Shown piece after piece: positions 38,537 through 51,700 of a DNA stretch of 64,000 nt. Location: the NCBI GenBank assembly GCA_003991915.1, contig RQTK01000230.1:191595-255594 (forward strand), written 5' to 3'. The position numbers were made by a program, and so were the translations under genes. The notes beneath the pieces are model-generated. The model worked only from the letters and a program-made list of their open reading frames with translations. It was not told the origin of the DNA and did not search any database. The DNA comes from Elysia chlorotica. Its lineage: Eukaryota > Mollusca > Gastropoda > Plakobranchidae. How positions within the stretch are numbered: position 1 is the first letter of the stretch; each line of letters opens with the position of its first letter.

Positions 38537-41500
38537 ATGGCGTCGAACATGGCTTTTGTAAACAACCCAGGACATACCGCATCTACTTCTGGAATGATAC
38601 CACCAAACTTTCAACATTCTGGCGAAAGTTCTTTCTCAGAATTTTATAGTGAGGTAATTCTTTTGATGTTTAAGTGTTCCAATGATTACTTACTGAAACC
38701 TATGTCTCGGGTATGGCCTTTGAGAAGTGCACCATTATGAGTATGACTGTAGTGTTCCAGATTCTTTTTTCATCTCTAGATTAGATCTAGAATCTAATCT
38801 AGATTTCGATATTCTTTGTTACTTTGTTGTAGAAAAACGCTCTCCTTGTTTTACATTTCTTAGGTTCCTAGAGAGGATTTTGTCATGAGACGTCTGAAAA
38901 TGTGTATGTGCTGCCACACAGAAGATAGATCTAGTAAAGTACCAGAATTCTGAAATATAACATAAATCCGATATTGGCCGTGAGCGCGTAGGCAACTATA
39001 CATTAGCCTAGTAAGTTTAATTGGAAGGAGCTCTCAGCGCGCTAAGTTTGATACCACCTGTAGCTTTACTTACTAGGTTCGTCTTAATCACAAAGTTAGA
39101 AGAACCCTGTTGTACAACAGTTAAGACAATAACGTAGAAAGACAACACATTTAATTGAAAAGCGTTGGCAGGATTTTGCCATGGCGACCATCTTGGTATT
39201 GTACTTTTGGAGTGGTAGGCAGTATATCGTTCAAGGTATGCAACCCATTATTCAATATATGGTGATTTGCATTAGGCCGACATGTATAAATATTGTTGGA
39301 TTTTTAAAAAATTATTTTTTTATTTTTTATTAAACGAATAGATATATGTGGTAAATTGAACATTTCACTAGTAATAGATGAGTAATTAGGCCTAATAAAG
39401 CAACAGCACTGATTACAGACAATAATAATAATACCTGATAGGCCTAATAATAAATTGTGAGTGGCGGTGAAGGTTAAAATATGTGAATATCGAATAATGA
39501 ACAGAAATTAGCAATTTCCTGCTTACAACACTAAGATGATCGCCATGGGAAACATCTAATTCGTAAAGAAAAATATTTTACTTTGGTAAGTAAATTGATA
39601 GCGATACACAGCGTTTATATGCCCATTATTTAGACAGAAACACTAGATATATATCTAGACAGTGCATATATATTATATATCGCAAAAATTTGAACAAAAA
39701 TACTACATATATATAGACTCTTCATATAGACTCAGCCTACCTAACCAGTAGTGGGTAAAATCCAAGAAATATTGGGAGCCCTATCTATAGATCTATGCTT
39801 CATCAAAATAGTTCGGGGGTGAGAGAGAGAGAGAGAGTGGCCCTAAAAAAAAAGACTGAAAGAGACAGAAAAAGATCGAGAGGGAAAAGGAGAAAGTGAG
39901 GTTGAATGTGTGTTTGAATGAATGATTATCAGTGATGAAGACTAGATTCTTGTCTAGATCTCGATCTTATATTGAGGGCTAGAGAGAACAAGGTAGGGAG
40001 AGAAGAAAGATAGATATAGAGTGACAGATTGAAAAAAAAAGGTTTGCAAAGACAAAGGTTGGGGAAAAAGAGAGATAACAATGGGTGAGTGAAAGGAAAA
40101 TTATCAGTAAGATGGTGAGGACTAGTATTCTTGTGTAGATCTAGATCTTGAGCCTAGGTCAAGAGTTTATATCTAAATTAAGGTCGAAAGAGAACAAGGG
40201 ATAGAAAGAAAGAGAGAGAGAGAGAAATAGATATGTAGAGGGAAAGAGGTCAAAGGAGAGAGATAGAGACAGTCACAGATAACCACTGCTAAGACGTGTC
40301 TCGGAAGGACTTGAAAACACCACTGCTAATTGTTTTATTCATAAGTTGTAAGAGAGTTGTGTTTCTCAGGTGCAATTGGCAAATTATTTGCTCTCAACAG
40401 CTCCTTTCGAGATTGATGATGAAGATTTTTTCCCTTTGGGTAATATTTCCTGCTTTCGCTGTGACTAGAACAAATTTGGTTCCCCAGCATCTTTCCCGAT
40501 TTTGTGGGTCCGACTGTAAATGATTATAAATGTTATAAGTATTTATAAATCAAGTTTGCGAGTACGGAAAAAAAAAGCATAGAACAATATTTATCAAAAT
40601 GCAATGTCTCTTTGTTGTTTATTAAATTTGCGTAATACTGTTTTATTGGTATGGGTACTGCAGTTCACCTGATCCGGGTTATTTTAATGACGGAGCCTTG
40701 GCCAAACCGTTCTAAGCTTATTGATAATTAGGTTAACGAATTTAACATGCGCGCTACTCTGGTACCGTTAATAATCGAGATCTAGATCTTAGTTAAGCTA
40801 GATCTAACCGAGTTATACCTTATGTGATAGCTATATTGGATAGGACGATCAGCATTCTGCATCTAATATCATTTAATGCTAAACTCATATAAACTAGATC
40901 TATATATGTGGATTTATGCTAATAATGTTTCGGTATGATATTTGCATGTTTTGCTCAAATCTTAAAAAACAAAATCGTGTTTATTCCTTCATGAAATGGA
41001 CGCACACAACACCGATAAAAATTTAAGGAAATTCTGATCACAAGTAATGAAATTAGAGCAGATGTAGCGTAAAAATAAACTTCGTTGAGGCAGATATAAG
41101 TACATGTAAAATGTATTTACACAAAACCAATAGGTCTAACTGGAAGCCGGTAAAGAAGAAAATACATTGTATGCCTTGATTACCGGCAAATATCTGTTAG
41201 CGAGACTCGCTATTTCCTTTAATAAATGTAACCATTTATCTTCCCAGGAACATTCTCAGAGCCTCTTTAAACGGACGAAAATCTTGAAAATTTTCAGCTC
41301 CATCCCCCCTCCTTATCCACTATCAAAGTTACGGAAATTTCACCAGCTTTGGGTGGCATCCCTGTTTTATTGTTCTACCTTATATTGATCGGTCTATCTT
41401 TGCCCTTTGTTTTTACGAATTCCTTTCAAATTTTTAAAAGAATTTTACCATGTATTAGAAGTATTAACATTTTTTTTTTTACTTCCAGTTTTAACATTTA

Positions 41501-44500
41501 TTTTGAAGGTAACATTAATAACAACCTAACATTTTGATTCAATTTTTGTGTGTGTAAATACATGACATTGCTTTTTTTTTTAATTTTTTTTTTTTTAGAT
41601 ATAATCATAACAAAATAAAAAGTGTACAAGATTTTTATATTATACTTATAGGGTATATAATTGTCAATTATTATGTTTTTAAGTGAATAAATGAAAAAAA
41701 AAAATTTTTTTTAATCGATTTGTTTCAGGTAAAAGCCATAGAAAAAAGAGATTCTGTTTTAACCTCAAAGCAACAGATTGATCGACTTACCCGTCCAGGT
41801 GCAACCTATTTCAACCTTAACCCATATGATGTAAGAATTTTTCTTTTATTTTAAAGTATTTAAAAAAAAATTTTTTTTTCTACTTTTGCATTCTCTTAAA
41901 AAGGATGGGTGGTTGAGCAGTTTTCTGCAACTCCAAAAGTCCCATGATTTTGCCATAGGTTGTTTTTATTTTGTTGTTGTTGCTTTACCTAATATACAGT
42001 ATTTATATATATATATATTCTAGATATGATAAGATTTTTATTCATCCACAAGAGAATTTTTGGTTGAATATATACACCAACATCATCAGAAAAATTGACA
42101 CTGACATGAAAGCATTAATGAAGCATAAGCCTCGATAGCATGTACACCCTCTCTTCCTCTTCCCCCTCCTTTCTCTCTTTTTCTCTCTCTATCGCTCTCT
42201 CTATCTTTCGCCCTTTCACAGTCTTTCTCTTTTTGCTAAATCTTTACGTAAGACATTACATTTGATATCATAAGGACAGATGACATTAAGATCTATGTAG
42301 GCAAGAAATGTTACACTGTGCTTGATATAGTTCTAAAAGCCTAACAAGCAGGAACAAAGGAGTTCTCATATCTCTCCGTCCTACCAACTTTCTTTCTCAA
42401 CCAAGTCCTGTAGTTAGCAATGTTGAACCATGTTCTAAAGGTATCTGAAGAAGGTCTCTTGAAACTTACTGATTGTCAGACCCAGGACGGTATGCATTTC
42501 CTTTCGTTTGTTGTCTTGATCAACCCTCTGTGCCATGACTTGGCATCGCATCAGTTTTAAATGCCAATGAACCTGTTTCAGGGACACTTGGTCTCTCCTG
42601 TTTATGATTGTGGCAAGATTCTAGTATGCCTCCAATTGTATTTCTTGGATGAGAGAGCTTTTTTGCAAAAGCTTGAGACATGCTGTGTGGTCAATCTTTC
42701 TTGGCATAATGACTTAGTCACAAGTGGGGTCTACTTTCTTTCCCCCACCTTACCAGATTTCGTTTGGGGAGCAGGAGATGGTAAACTGATCTAATGAGGA
42801 AGCTGATGCGAAGTGGTGCTATGTGCCAAATGTCATACCATGTGGGCTTATCCCAATTAGTCCAATGTCCCTTCTGGACCATTCTGGAATCTTTACTATT
42901 ATTATTGTATCTCAATGATGACCATGTCTTTCTGCTCTTTGCCTTCTCCTTCCACCACTCTGTAATTGATGATATCAGACCTTTCCCATCAGTTTGAGTT
43001 TGCCCGATTACTTATTTTTGACTTTGGTCAACATTTTCAACATCTTCCTTTTCATACCTGGCTTTATGGTAGGTTGCACTGTCTTTGCAACTGGGTCTTA
43101 AGAATCCTATAACATGGAGTAGTCTGGCTTTTCCACATTTGCATTCTTCTTATCCAAGATGGATTTTGGTGGAATTTCAGCTTTGATCATTGATGGTGTA
43201 CAATAAGGCATATCTACATCTGTCTCCTAATAAGTAATATGCAGGTTCTTTGGCAGAGACAACTGTATATTTTTTTGTTACAAATTTAGTTCATAGTTTC
43301 GAATCCCACTGTCAGTATAATACAGAAGTCCTGTTTGACTGTGGGCTACATAAAGTTGTCAGACATTGGTTTTAGGACTTGTTCAATTAATAGCATCTCG
43401 TTGTTGAAAATGGACGTTAAAAAATCAATAAAGCAAGCCAACTTCATTTTAGTTATAAAATCTACTTTTGCAAATATTTTTCTAATAATCAACTCATTAT
43501 AGATTTTAGTGTTACAATATCATATGTGGTAAAAGGACAACTCTCCTTGCCACAATTTGACAGGAATTTAAAATAAAAAAAAGAGATAATCACTTGTGTC
43601 TTTCAGGTTCTTCAAATTGATCCAGATGTACCATTGTCAGATGTTAAAAAGAAATATAGACAGGTAAATTATTATTTTGAGTAAACTCATAACTGTAACC
43701 ATTAATGTTGAATACATGTAAGCTTTTGGCTAACAATATGTATATGTATGGTTATATACTAAACTGAAATCTTATAATGTGTTGAATAAGCTTTTGCTAG
43801 ATAAATGCATCTCTGTTCAGACGTCCAGATGAGAATAGGTGGATAGATAGCCTCAAAGACATATTGTCGGTTGTAAAAGGACCTGTCTCATCTCTGAAAT
43901 GCTATAGGTCTTCATTTCTTTTAGAAATGAAACAGGCCGTCTCACATCTGAGATGACCAAATTTTTGAAAGTTAAATCTAAATTTAGGAGACTGATCTGT
44001 GTGTTTGCATGTTTTTGAGAAAGAATCTCCACTACAAAAGCATGCTGAAAACCTGTTGTTTATGGATGGTTGCTATTAAGCCTAATACAGTAATTTGCTT
44101 GAAGTCATCAATGTATGATTTGTTTCTTTGCTCTTCTAGATGTCAATTTTAGTCCATCCTGACAAGAATCCTGATGATTCTGACAGGGCCCAGAAATCAT
44201 TTGAAGGTAAGCTCTACATTTTTTTTTTTTTTTTTTTTTTTATGAAGCAATAGAAGCATGCATGCAGGTGTCTGATAGTTAAAAGGATAATGGGACATAT
44301 TATATATATATTTATGTTCTTTGGATGTGTGTGAGTATATCTGTGCTATTAAGTGCAGCTAGTTTTGTTTTGATTTTTGAAAATAAATGCATCAATAATC
44401 CTTTTTGGTTATTTTATCTTCTTAGCTGTTAACAAAGCCTATAAAACGCTGGAAAATGAAGAGGGTCTGAAAAGGTGTAAAGAAGTGGTCGAAGAGGCTA

Positions 44501-47500
44501 AGATACGCACAGATGAAATGGTACGTATTATTATGCAAAAGATGTGTGTTTTCATTCTTAGAGTTCTCTTCATTAACAAGATTATTTGGTCGAGAGCAGT
44601 TGAAGAAAGAGGGTATAAAGACACATGTGAGTCTTCAAGCTTTATGCTATCATATAAGATGTAAAGTGGAAAAGGGTTTTTATGCCATTCTTTTGTATCT
44701 TTGTATTCTTACAGTATGAATGATGGACAGCAAACTTTATGGTATAGTGTAAGATATAAATGGAGATGGCTTTTTATGCTATTGTACACACTAAATGCAA
44801 ATACTTTATTTAAAAGAAACAACAATGGGCCATGAGAGATCTGGAATGGTGTACAAACTGTTTTATTTTCATATTGTTCATTTTAAAAATGTTGAGCCAT
44901 AAAAGCGTGTTTATAGGTATATTTTGAAGTTAAGGAAATAATATTTATTGTATCACTCTAGTTTGAAAGCAAAGTTGGTTACTCAGGAGTTTGTCTGTTA
45001 AAGTTGGGGAGAGGGGGGGGGGGGCATGATAGTGATTTTCTTTATCATGCACTTTAGCTAGTTTTAACTGCAATCATTGAAATCAGCACCTTCAAAAATG
45101 TAGGAACACATGTAATTTTTGTAATTTGATCACATGATTGCCATGGTGAGGCTGCCATATTGGATTCTTGAACTGACTGCAGAAACTAAAATCAGGAAAT
45201 GGGTTATTGGACATCTTACTTGCCCCTCCCGTACAACTTAGAATTGTGATGGAATATACGTTTTTTTGTTTATTAATCAGGTTAACAATAACAAAAGTTA
45301 TTTTTTATTTTAACAGATCAAACAGAAAAAGAAACAGTTGAAAAAGGAGGGAAAGCCCCAGGAAGTGCCTGAAGACAACATAGATAAGGTTTCTTTTACA
45401 GCTTTAAAAATCATGAAAATATATGTGTGCGCTTATGTGTTGCTGTTTGTTTGTTTTTTATTCTAACATAAAGAATTTTTTTTTGCCTGAAAATAATTGT
45501 GAAAACGCATGAATCAGATATGGTATGAAAAATTGTTTTCATTTTTGAATCTTTTTATTTTATTTTTAGTTGTATCTCGGCTATATTAAATGGGTTAAAA
45601 GAACATTAACCATGTAAACGTAAATCAATATATCAAAGGGATTTTAGTTTAAAGCTTTGCAATAGCCATTTTTGCTCTTGGAATATGGAAATAGTTTTAA
45701 ACAATTTTTTTCTTCTCCAGTACAAACATGCTATTTACGTACAGACATGTAAACTGTTTGCTGATCTTGAGAGGTTGAGACAAGAGAGAGAGACCAAAGA
45801 TATGCACGACAGGTTGGTATGGCTACAGACATAAATCGTTGAAAATTTGAAAGAAAATCAAACATCTGTACTCGAACTGTGTCTCTATATTCTTATACGT
45901 AAAGACACCACTGTGGACCTGATAGGGTCATCTTGTTCTCGACTGTGCCAGTATTAAAAAAAAAAAAAACTACCATGTGATCGGTTGAGACATACATCCT
46001 AGGATCACAGTTCAATTTTTTTAGACAGCCTGTATAAATTGAGAGGCACTATTTTTTAGGCCTGTCCTTGAAGTAGCCAAGCTGCTTATGATGGCCTAAA
46101 GCAATCATCAAACCTGAGACTTTTTTTAGGGCTTCTGTAGATTATGAATATGGCACAAGCATTTAGTATTTCTATAATCATACTTCAATCATAGCTGGTA
46201 GTAAGTCTTTCAGATATCAATAAAATATAATGTTGAAGCCTTCTTACTTTCAAATACAGTTTCTGTACAACATATGACTTGTAGCAAAAAAAAAACCCAC
46301 CTCATATTAAAGAACTTAAATAAGAAACCATCAATAGGTCTGTAAAAGTCAAAATGTGCATCGTAGGTGCACATCACGAGAAATACACTTTCAATGTACA
46401 ATGTGCAAGCCTGACAACATATTGTTTACCTCTGCATCTCTGTGTCAAATTTTTATACTGTAACATGTTTATGTTTTTTTGTCGTTTTTTTTTCTCCTTT
46501 TTTTTAAACAGAAAACGTAAAGCTGAGGAAGATGCCTTAGAGGAAGAGAGGAAAGAAATGGAGAAAGAATGGCAAAAGAATTTTGAGGTAAATTGAGTTC
46601 CCAGTTTTCTCCAACTCGAAGCAAGATTTGTTAAAGCAACAGGAAGCTCAGTGTTGCTTATTCAGTGCCTCCATCTACCTAGAATGGATTTCAGTCAATA
46701 ACAACCCACCACCACATCTTTTCCTCTGCTTCCCCGCTCTTGTCTACTCACACTCCCCAAGCTTTAATCTCTTTCCACCTGTTCCCTTTACCCAATTTAA
46801 TGAGGACTTTGATCTCCTATTGTGGTCTGGGGTTATTCATTACATGCAACTCCTCTTCCCCCTCTATTTTTTTTTTCTCCCATCCCCATTACTGAACATG
46901 ATATTGGTTATTGCCTGTAGTAAAGCTATAAATCTTTGCTGACAGCATATCTTTTGTAGTTTCACACATTTTAGTGTCCAGGTTAGCAACTTTATGAGCG
47001 TACTGACATGTCTTTTTAATTTGATCCGAGGGCGGGTATTATATATTTGTTTGGATAAAAGATAATTTTACCTGAGACATTATCCCCCAATGAAGCGAGT
47101 AGAGTAACTTAAACGGGGTGCTTCACCCGATGCCAGGTCATGACCACTTTTAATAACAGTCTACATGTTTTGTTGAATTAGATTTTAACAGTACCATTCA
47201 CTCACATACAATTTTTAAAAATATTTTTTGTAATGAGACATAAAAATGTGTAGTTATAGACAGAATTAACATAATTAAATGTCTAGTTGCGAACATTTTG
47301 CTCCATACAATTGGAAAAATATCGCATAGACATTATGGCATCATATTTTAGACAAGCATGCAAAAATTATATCGTATTTAATATATAATTAAGTCAACAC
47401 AATAGAGCTGAACTTTATCAATTTCATTTAAAAAATTAAAAAGAGAAAACTGTGCTCTAAAAATATTTTTCAGCACAAAAACATTGAATTTTCACAAAAG

Positions 47501-48370
47501 TTATCACACAAAGTTGATAGAATTCGAAAACAAGAAGAGACTATTTTTTAAATGAAGGAATCACACAAAGTTGATGGAATTAGAAAACAAGAAGAGACTG
47601 TTTTTTAAATGAAGGAATCATATCATTGTGGCTCATCAAACAAAGGCTAATTGAATTATGCATTTTTCTGTCTGTGTATGCTTTGTTCTCATTTTTATGT
47701 TTTAATATTATGGTAAGCGAACAGAGACAGTCTCAAAGGGTGGTGATATGCGCTATATAAATCCCATGTATTATAATTATTATTATTAAATGCAACTAAT
47801 CAGGGGCACCCATTTACCCTGCGCAGCATCAGCAGTGGAGCACATCTGACAGTGGTTGACTCGCTGATAGTGCTAAATTAAGGCAATCTCTGGTCAAAAT
47901 TTGTTTATCTTTGATGAACCGTGTTAAACCTGGTAGAATGCATTTTTATAGCTCCTCATTACAGCAAAGCATGCTTTTGAATTTTTAATTTGAACTAGAT
48001 GTCTGAGTAGTGTTTGTAATTGAAGATGGTGAGCCTGCATTTACATCTCTAGTTCATTAAGCTCGAGGGTGAGATTGAAATGAACAATACTTTACTTGGG
48101 ACAAATCTGGAGACAAAAAGAAAAAAAGTAATATTTTTTTTGTTTAGTTGTATGTACAGACTACTGTTGCTGGGATAAAAAACATTTTTAAGCATTTTAG
48201 ACAATCGGACAGGCCCAATGATTTTCATTGTTTGGTCCATTTTTTTTCTTCTCTTTAATCAGGAAAGTCGCACAGGGAGGGTAGACAGCTGGAGGACGTG
48301 GAACAAAAAGGCAAAGAAAACGTCAAAAGGCAACCTGAAACCCCCCAAACTGAAAGCAGAAAAACGATAA
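38537..48370 (+). CDS. DNAJC8: DNAJC8, spliceosome-associated J-domain protein
   Basis: J-domain co-chaperone found with spliceosomal complexes (family knowledge). Exons: 38537-38653, 41729-41830, 43607-43663, 44140-44206, 44426-44520, 45317-45388, 45721-45812, 46512-46587, 48263-48370; 786 nt, 261 aa (human 253). The sequence shows VKAIEKRDSVLTSKQQIDRL, RPGATYFNLNPYDVLQIDPD, then the J-domain HPD at residues 98-100 (ILVHPDKNPDDSDRAQKSFE). A Lys/Glu-rich coiled-coil tail follows (KQKKKQLKKEGKP, KEWQKNFEESRTGRVDSW). The start ATG has A at -3 and G at +4. The frame is open upstream to 38396 through microsatellite, which is not taken as coding. The N-terminal 30 residues differ from vertebrates. 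Confidence 0.96.
39880..40260 (+). repeat. Diverged tandem pair in a purine-rich tract
   Basis: Two units of roughly 170-200 bp share GATTATCAGTGATG / AATTATCAGTAAGATG, then GACTAGATTCTTGT / GACTAGTATTCTTGT, TAGATCT-rich sequence and AGAGAACAAGG. They are separated and followed by GAGAGA runs. DNAJC8 intron 1. Confidence 0.6.
40687..40762 (+). repeat. Dispersed repeat, copy 2
   Basis: Shares CCAAACCGTTCTAAGC and surrounding positions with 15231-15307. DNAJC8 intron 1. Confidence 0.6.
41160..41366 (-). mobile_element. Copy of the GATGCCACC hAT-like repeat family
   Basis: Read on the minus strand it starts CAGGGATGCCACCCAAAGCT and contains GGTGAAATTTCCGTAACTTT, AGAGGCTCTGAGAATG and ATTTATTAAAGGAAATAGC. 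It links the element at 33579 (shared start) with the fragment at 20296 (shared interior). The other terminus is not seen. Confidence 0.7.
42340..43240 (-). pseudogene. Unidentified coding-like remnant, minus strand
   Basis: The minus strand of DNAJC8 intron 2 gives several interrupted stretches with ordinary protein composition. Examples are MPYCTPSMIKAEIPPKSILD (about 43215-43160) and a separate piece reading ATIINRRDQVSLKQVHWHLK with stops between. I do not recognise the family. It may be a decayed transposon ORF or processed pseudogene; stops and frame changes make it non-functional. Confidence 0.3.
43243..43440 (+). mobile_element. Second SINE-like element
   Basis: A B-box-like AGTTTCGAATCC at 43295-43306 is followed by CCTGTTTGACTGTGGGC and a 3' end GGACGTTAAAAAATCAATAA. 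That tail shape is common in molluscan tRNA SINEs. The A box is weak. It is distinct from the CCAACTCAAC-tailed family. Confidence 0.45.
47504..47617 (+). repeat. 57-bp tandem duplication
   Basis: The unit beginning TCACACAAAGTTGAT starts at 47504 and 47561, with about three differences. Located in the last DNAJC8 intron. Confidence 0.95.
47710..47790 (+). mobile_element. SINE/LINE 3' tail with ATT repeats
   Basis: Reads GATATGCGCTATATAAAT then ATAATTATTATTATTA, a tail common to many SINEs mobilised by L2/CR1-type LINEs. The body is not recognised. Confidence 0.5.
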
Positions 48371-48777
48371 CCTTCAGTGATATCTCAAGTTAACCATTCT
48401 ATTTTTTTTTTAAATATTGTTTTGGTAATTTATTTAATTTTTTTTTAAAGCAGCATTCATAAGTTTGTAACGATCTCCTTTTAAAGTAGAATTTGGTGCC
48501 TCTCGTATAGGGTATTCATTTATATACAAATGCTTATGGAAAAAAAAAATTTGGAAGTGGAGCTGCTTATGTGTACAGAAAATAATGAAATGCTGTATAA
48601 ATCAAAGGGGTAAGAGATGGACCACCAAGTGAATGTGCACTTTTTTTTTTGTAACATGTCAAAATTAGTGAAAGACAACAAGCTCTAAGTTGGACAGTTT
48701 ATATATTTTTCATGTGTGCTTGGAGTCGTAATGAATGGTTTGTATTTTATTATCAGTTTTTGGGTATGTTAGTCTTT

Positions 48778-48783
48778 AATAAA
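48778..48783 (+). terminator. Candidate DNAJC8 polyadenylation signal
   Basis: AATAAA about 410 bp after the DNAJC8 stop. Further hexamers near 49245 and 49360 are alternatives. Confidence 0.45.
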
Positions 48784-48789
48784 AAAAAA

Positions 48790-51700
48790 AAACTATCCAT
48801 TTGGATGCTTTAGCTATTTGTCAATGCGTTACAATTGTATGCAGCCTGGGTTTCTTTTATGAATTTTGTATTTTTTTATTAATTACTTAAACAGTAAAAC
48901 TAGTATCAAGATTTATCCTGAATTGTGAGTGTAAGCTCAAAGACTTAGCAAGTCAAGTATTCAACTATAGGAGAAAGCAAAGAAAAAGAATAGGTCTTCA
49001 ATTTCAAAGATTATTGGTTCATTAATAAACATATTAGTTCATATGATAATTAAAATAAGACTTAAAGATTTGAGAGGGGGGAAATAATGTTCAATTTGTT
49101 GGATTCTTCAGAAAGTTTAATTGAATGAAGAGTGTTGTGCGGTTGTTGTTGTTTTTTTCTTTTGTTTTTTAACTCATTCAAAAAATTCAGAGCTGGCTCA
49201 TTTACACTGGTCTCCATACTTAAAATACCAGTGTAAATTACTTTGTAAATAAAATGTATATTGATCTATTTCCTAAGGTAAAATCCTGTCTTGGTCCGAA
49301 CCTAGTCTTCTACTTTATTTTGTAAGCTACCACAAATCGGAGATCTGTCGTTTCTCTTATTAATAAAAACTGAATTGGATCAATAGAGTGAAAGCAGTGA
49401 TTCTAGTTTTACCTCTATAATGAAAACCTTTTGCATAAAATTGTTTCAAATATGAAAACATTACAATTGCAAACTGTTCAATTCAAAAATACATATGCAT
49501 ATTGAATGTTGTCTTATTAAATCATCAGATGAATTAACAGATTCATCAACATTTCCCTGCCTATAATGTGATGGATTGTCTCATGATATTTGTTTACATG
49601 TGGTTACAGTCATTTTTGTTTTTTGTACATGTGATGTATTGATGTAAACTTCTATTACTAATTTGGACCTGGAGTTGTGTCAATAGTTCTAATTTTATAG
49701 TTCCATCTGATATAACTTTCCTCCCTATTCCCTTCATTGAAAATTAGAAATTTCTTTTTTTAACACTATCATCATTCCTCAAGGGGACCGGAAGTAGACA
49801 GGGTGTCTTTTGATTTATTCATCACAGTTTAAGTTTTATCATTGTAGCCTTTTTTTTTGTTTTAATTTTTCATTTTGTGAATACAACTTTGAAGAAAGCA
49901 TTAAATTGTGCTCTATATATTTTACAAATATCATTGTTCGGCTCTTTTTATTAAGCCACCCCCTTCTCTGTGTGTCCATTTTTCTGCAGTTTAAAAAACT
50001 TTTGTAGTCATTCAGAGTTGATTTGCATGTGAGATTCAAATTCAGGTTAAAATTTTCATAAGACAAAGTAAAATTCACATATTCTTAATTACTAAATGAT
50101 GTAACCGTTTGGGTTCTCGAAGCTTTATTACCATTTCAATTTAAGGATCCCGACATATGAGTTCCCTATGTTTTGGGATAATTGAGGAGAGACATAAAAG
50201 CCCAGCTGGATTTTTGTTTCCATTGAAAAGCAACTGTTAAGTCTCCTCTAGTTTTGTAAGAATCTATTGAGTTTCTTCCCCTACCCAAAAACATTATATA
50301 AGCCAAAGAAAAGGTACTGATTAACAAATCCCATTGTGCATTGCTAACAGAACGCCAATAGAAAACTATATATTTCTCCTAAACTTGGGTGCTTCGTTTA
50401 TGTTTTGTAATCTGCTGTTTGAGAGACACCAAATTAGGTTGGTGGAAAGCCCATAGACCCAATGTGCTCTGCAACCATTAGTAGTTACTTGAACTGTTAT
50501 TTTACAGTTGATTTTATACTTCTGGATTCTTGAGGTAAGCACTGCACACCAGGGCCCTCATGTCAAATGGGGTTTTATATGTATATAATTTTATGATTAC
50601 AAATTATACAAGTTCGTTGTGTCTGTACAGGCGTACTAACATCTTAATGTGTTACAGTTGTAACATCAAAAACAAACTCGCAAGTAAATCCCTTCTTTGC
50701 ATAGCTCCCCATAGTTATCTTAAAATTGTTTGTATTCTTGGCCCAATGCGCGTTTTGTTGGAGAGTAAATTCCTTTTCGGGGGTGTCTTTCTTTTTTTCT
50801 TCGTTTGTAACCCATGTGAAAGTAAAGCCTAAAGGCAAAATGTAATGCACCCCCAGTACTTTCTCAGTTATAGGGGGGTAAATATTACATAGATGTATGT
50901 CGACTGATATGAAAGCAGATGATTATTTATCTTTTATCTCACACCAATCTATCAGGGTCACATTTCTTGTGTTCCTCCACTTTCACCTCACATCACTAAA
51001 TAATGGTCTCTGCCTGACCAAATATTCATATACTGTTTTTATACTCTTTTATACTAAGTAAATGAAAATAAACATGTAAGGGATTAACTGACAACGGGTT
51101 TATAAAAGATGCCATCAGCATAAATATTGATTTGTCTATCTAAAACACAACATGATCGACACCAAAGTCAGTCGAGTCAGCATGTATAGGCCTACCGTAC
51201 ATTGGACAATCTAAATAACTATTAGTATTAAAAAATAAAACCATTCTCATGAGAAAGAAAAGATATGCAATCTCTGTATCGAAGATAAGTACCAACTTCT
51301 AGTAAACACGCTAGCTGATTGAACAAGATTTTCTAATTCTGCGCACCCACAACGCGATTCTTGCTGACTTAATCAGTTAATGTCAACAAAGCGGGCCACC
51401 TGAGACTTCAACCATTCTGAAAAGGTACTCTCCTCATGTACTGTTAGAGAGTAGGGTTGGGTTGGGGTTGAGTTGGTTTAAAGTCCAACAACGGCACTAC
51501 ATAGGCTATATTGTGGACGGTCCCAAGACTAACGTTTTACAATTTTATTTGCTGTCAAACACGAGACGGCGGGGATACCATGACTCCTGTGTCATCCAGT
51601 CACATTATACTGACACCGACCCAACCAGTAGGAGGCGAAATCGCTGGGCTCAAACTACTGACCTCCTGCGTCGAAAGCTGGTCTTCTACCACAGTGCTAC

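Larger units (their letters stand above)
46600..48260. other. DNAJC8 last intron with minor repeats only
   Basis: AT-rich intron. Contains the 57-bp tandem pair at 47504-47617 and a SINE/LINE tail at about 47710-47790. No coding sequence recognised. Confidence 0.6.

Noticed and set aside
42000..42021. TATA-box array
   Set aside because: Short (TA)n microsatellite in an intron with no start site evidence.
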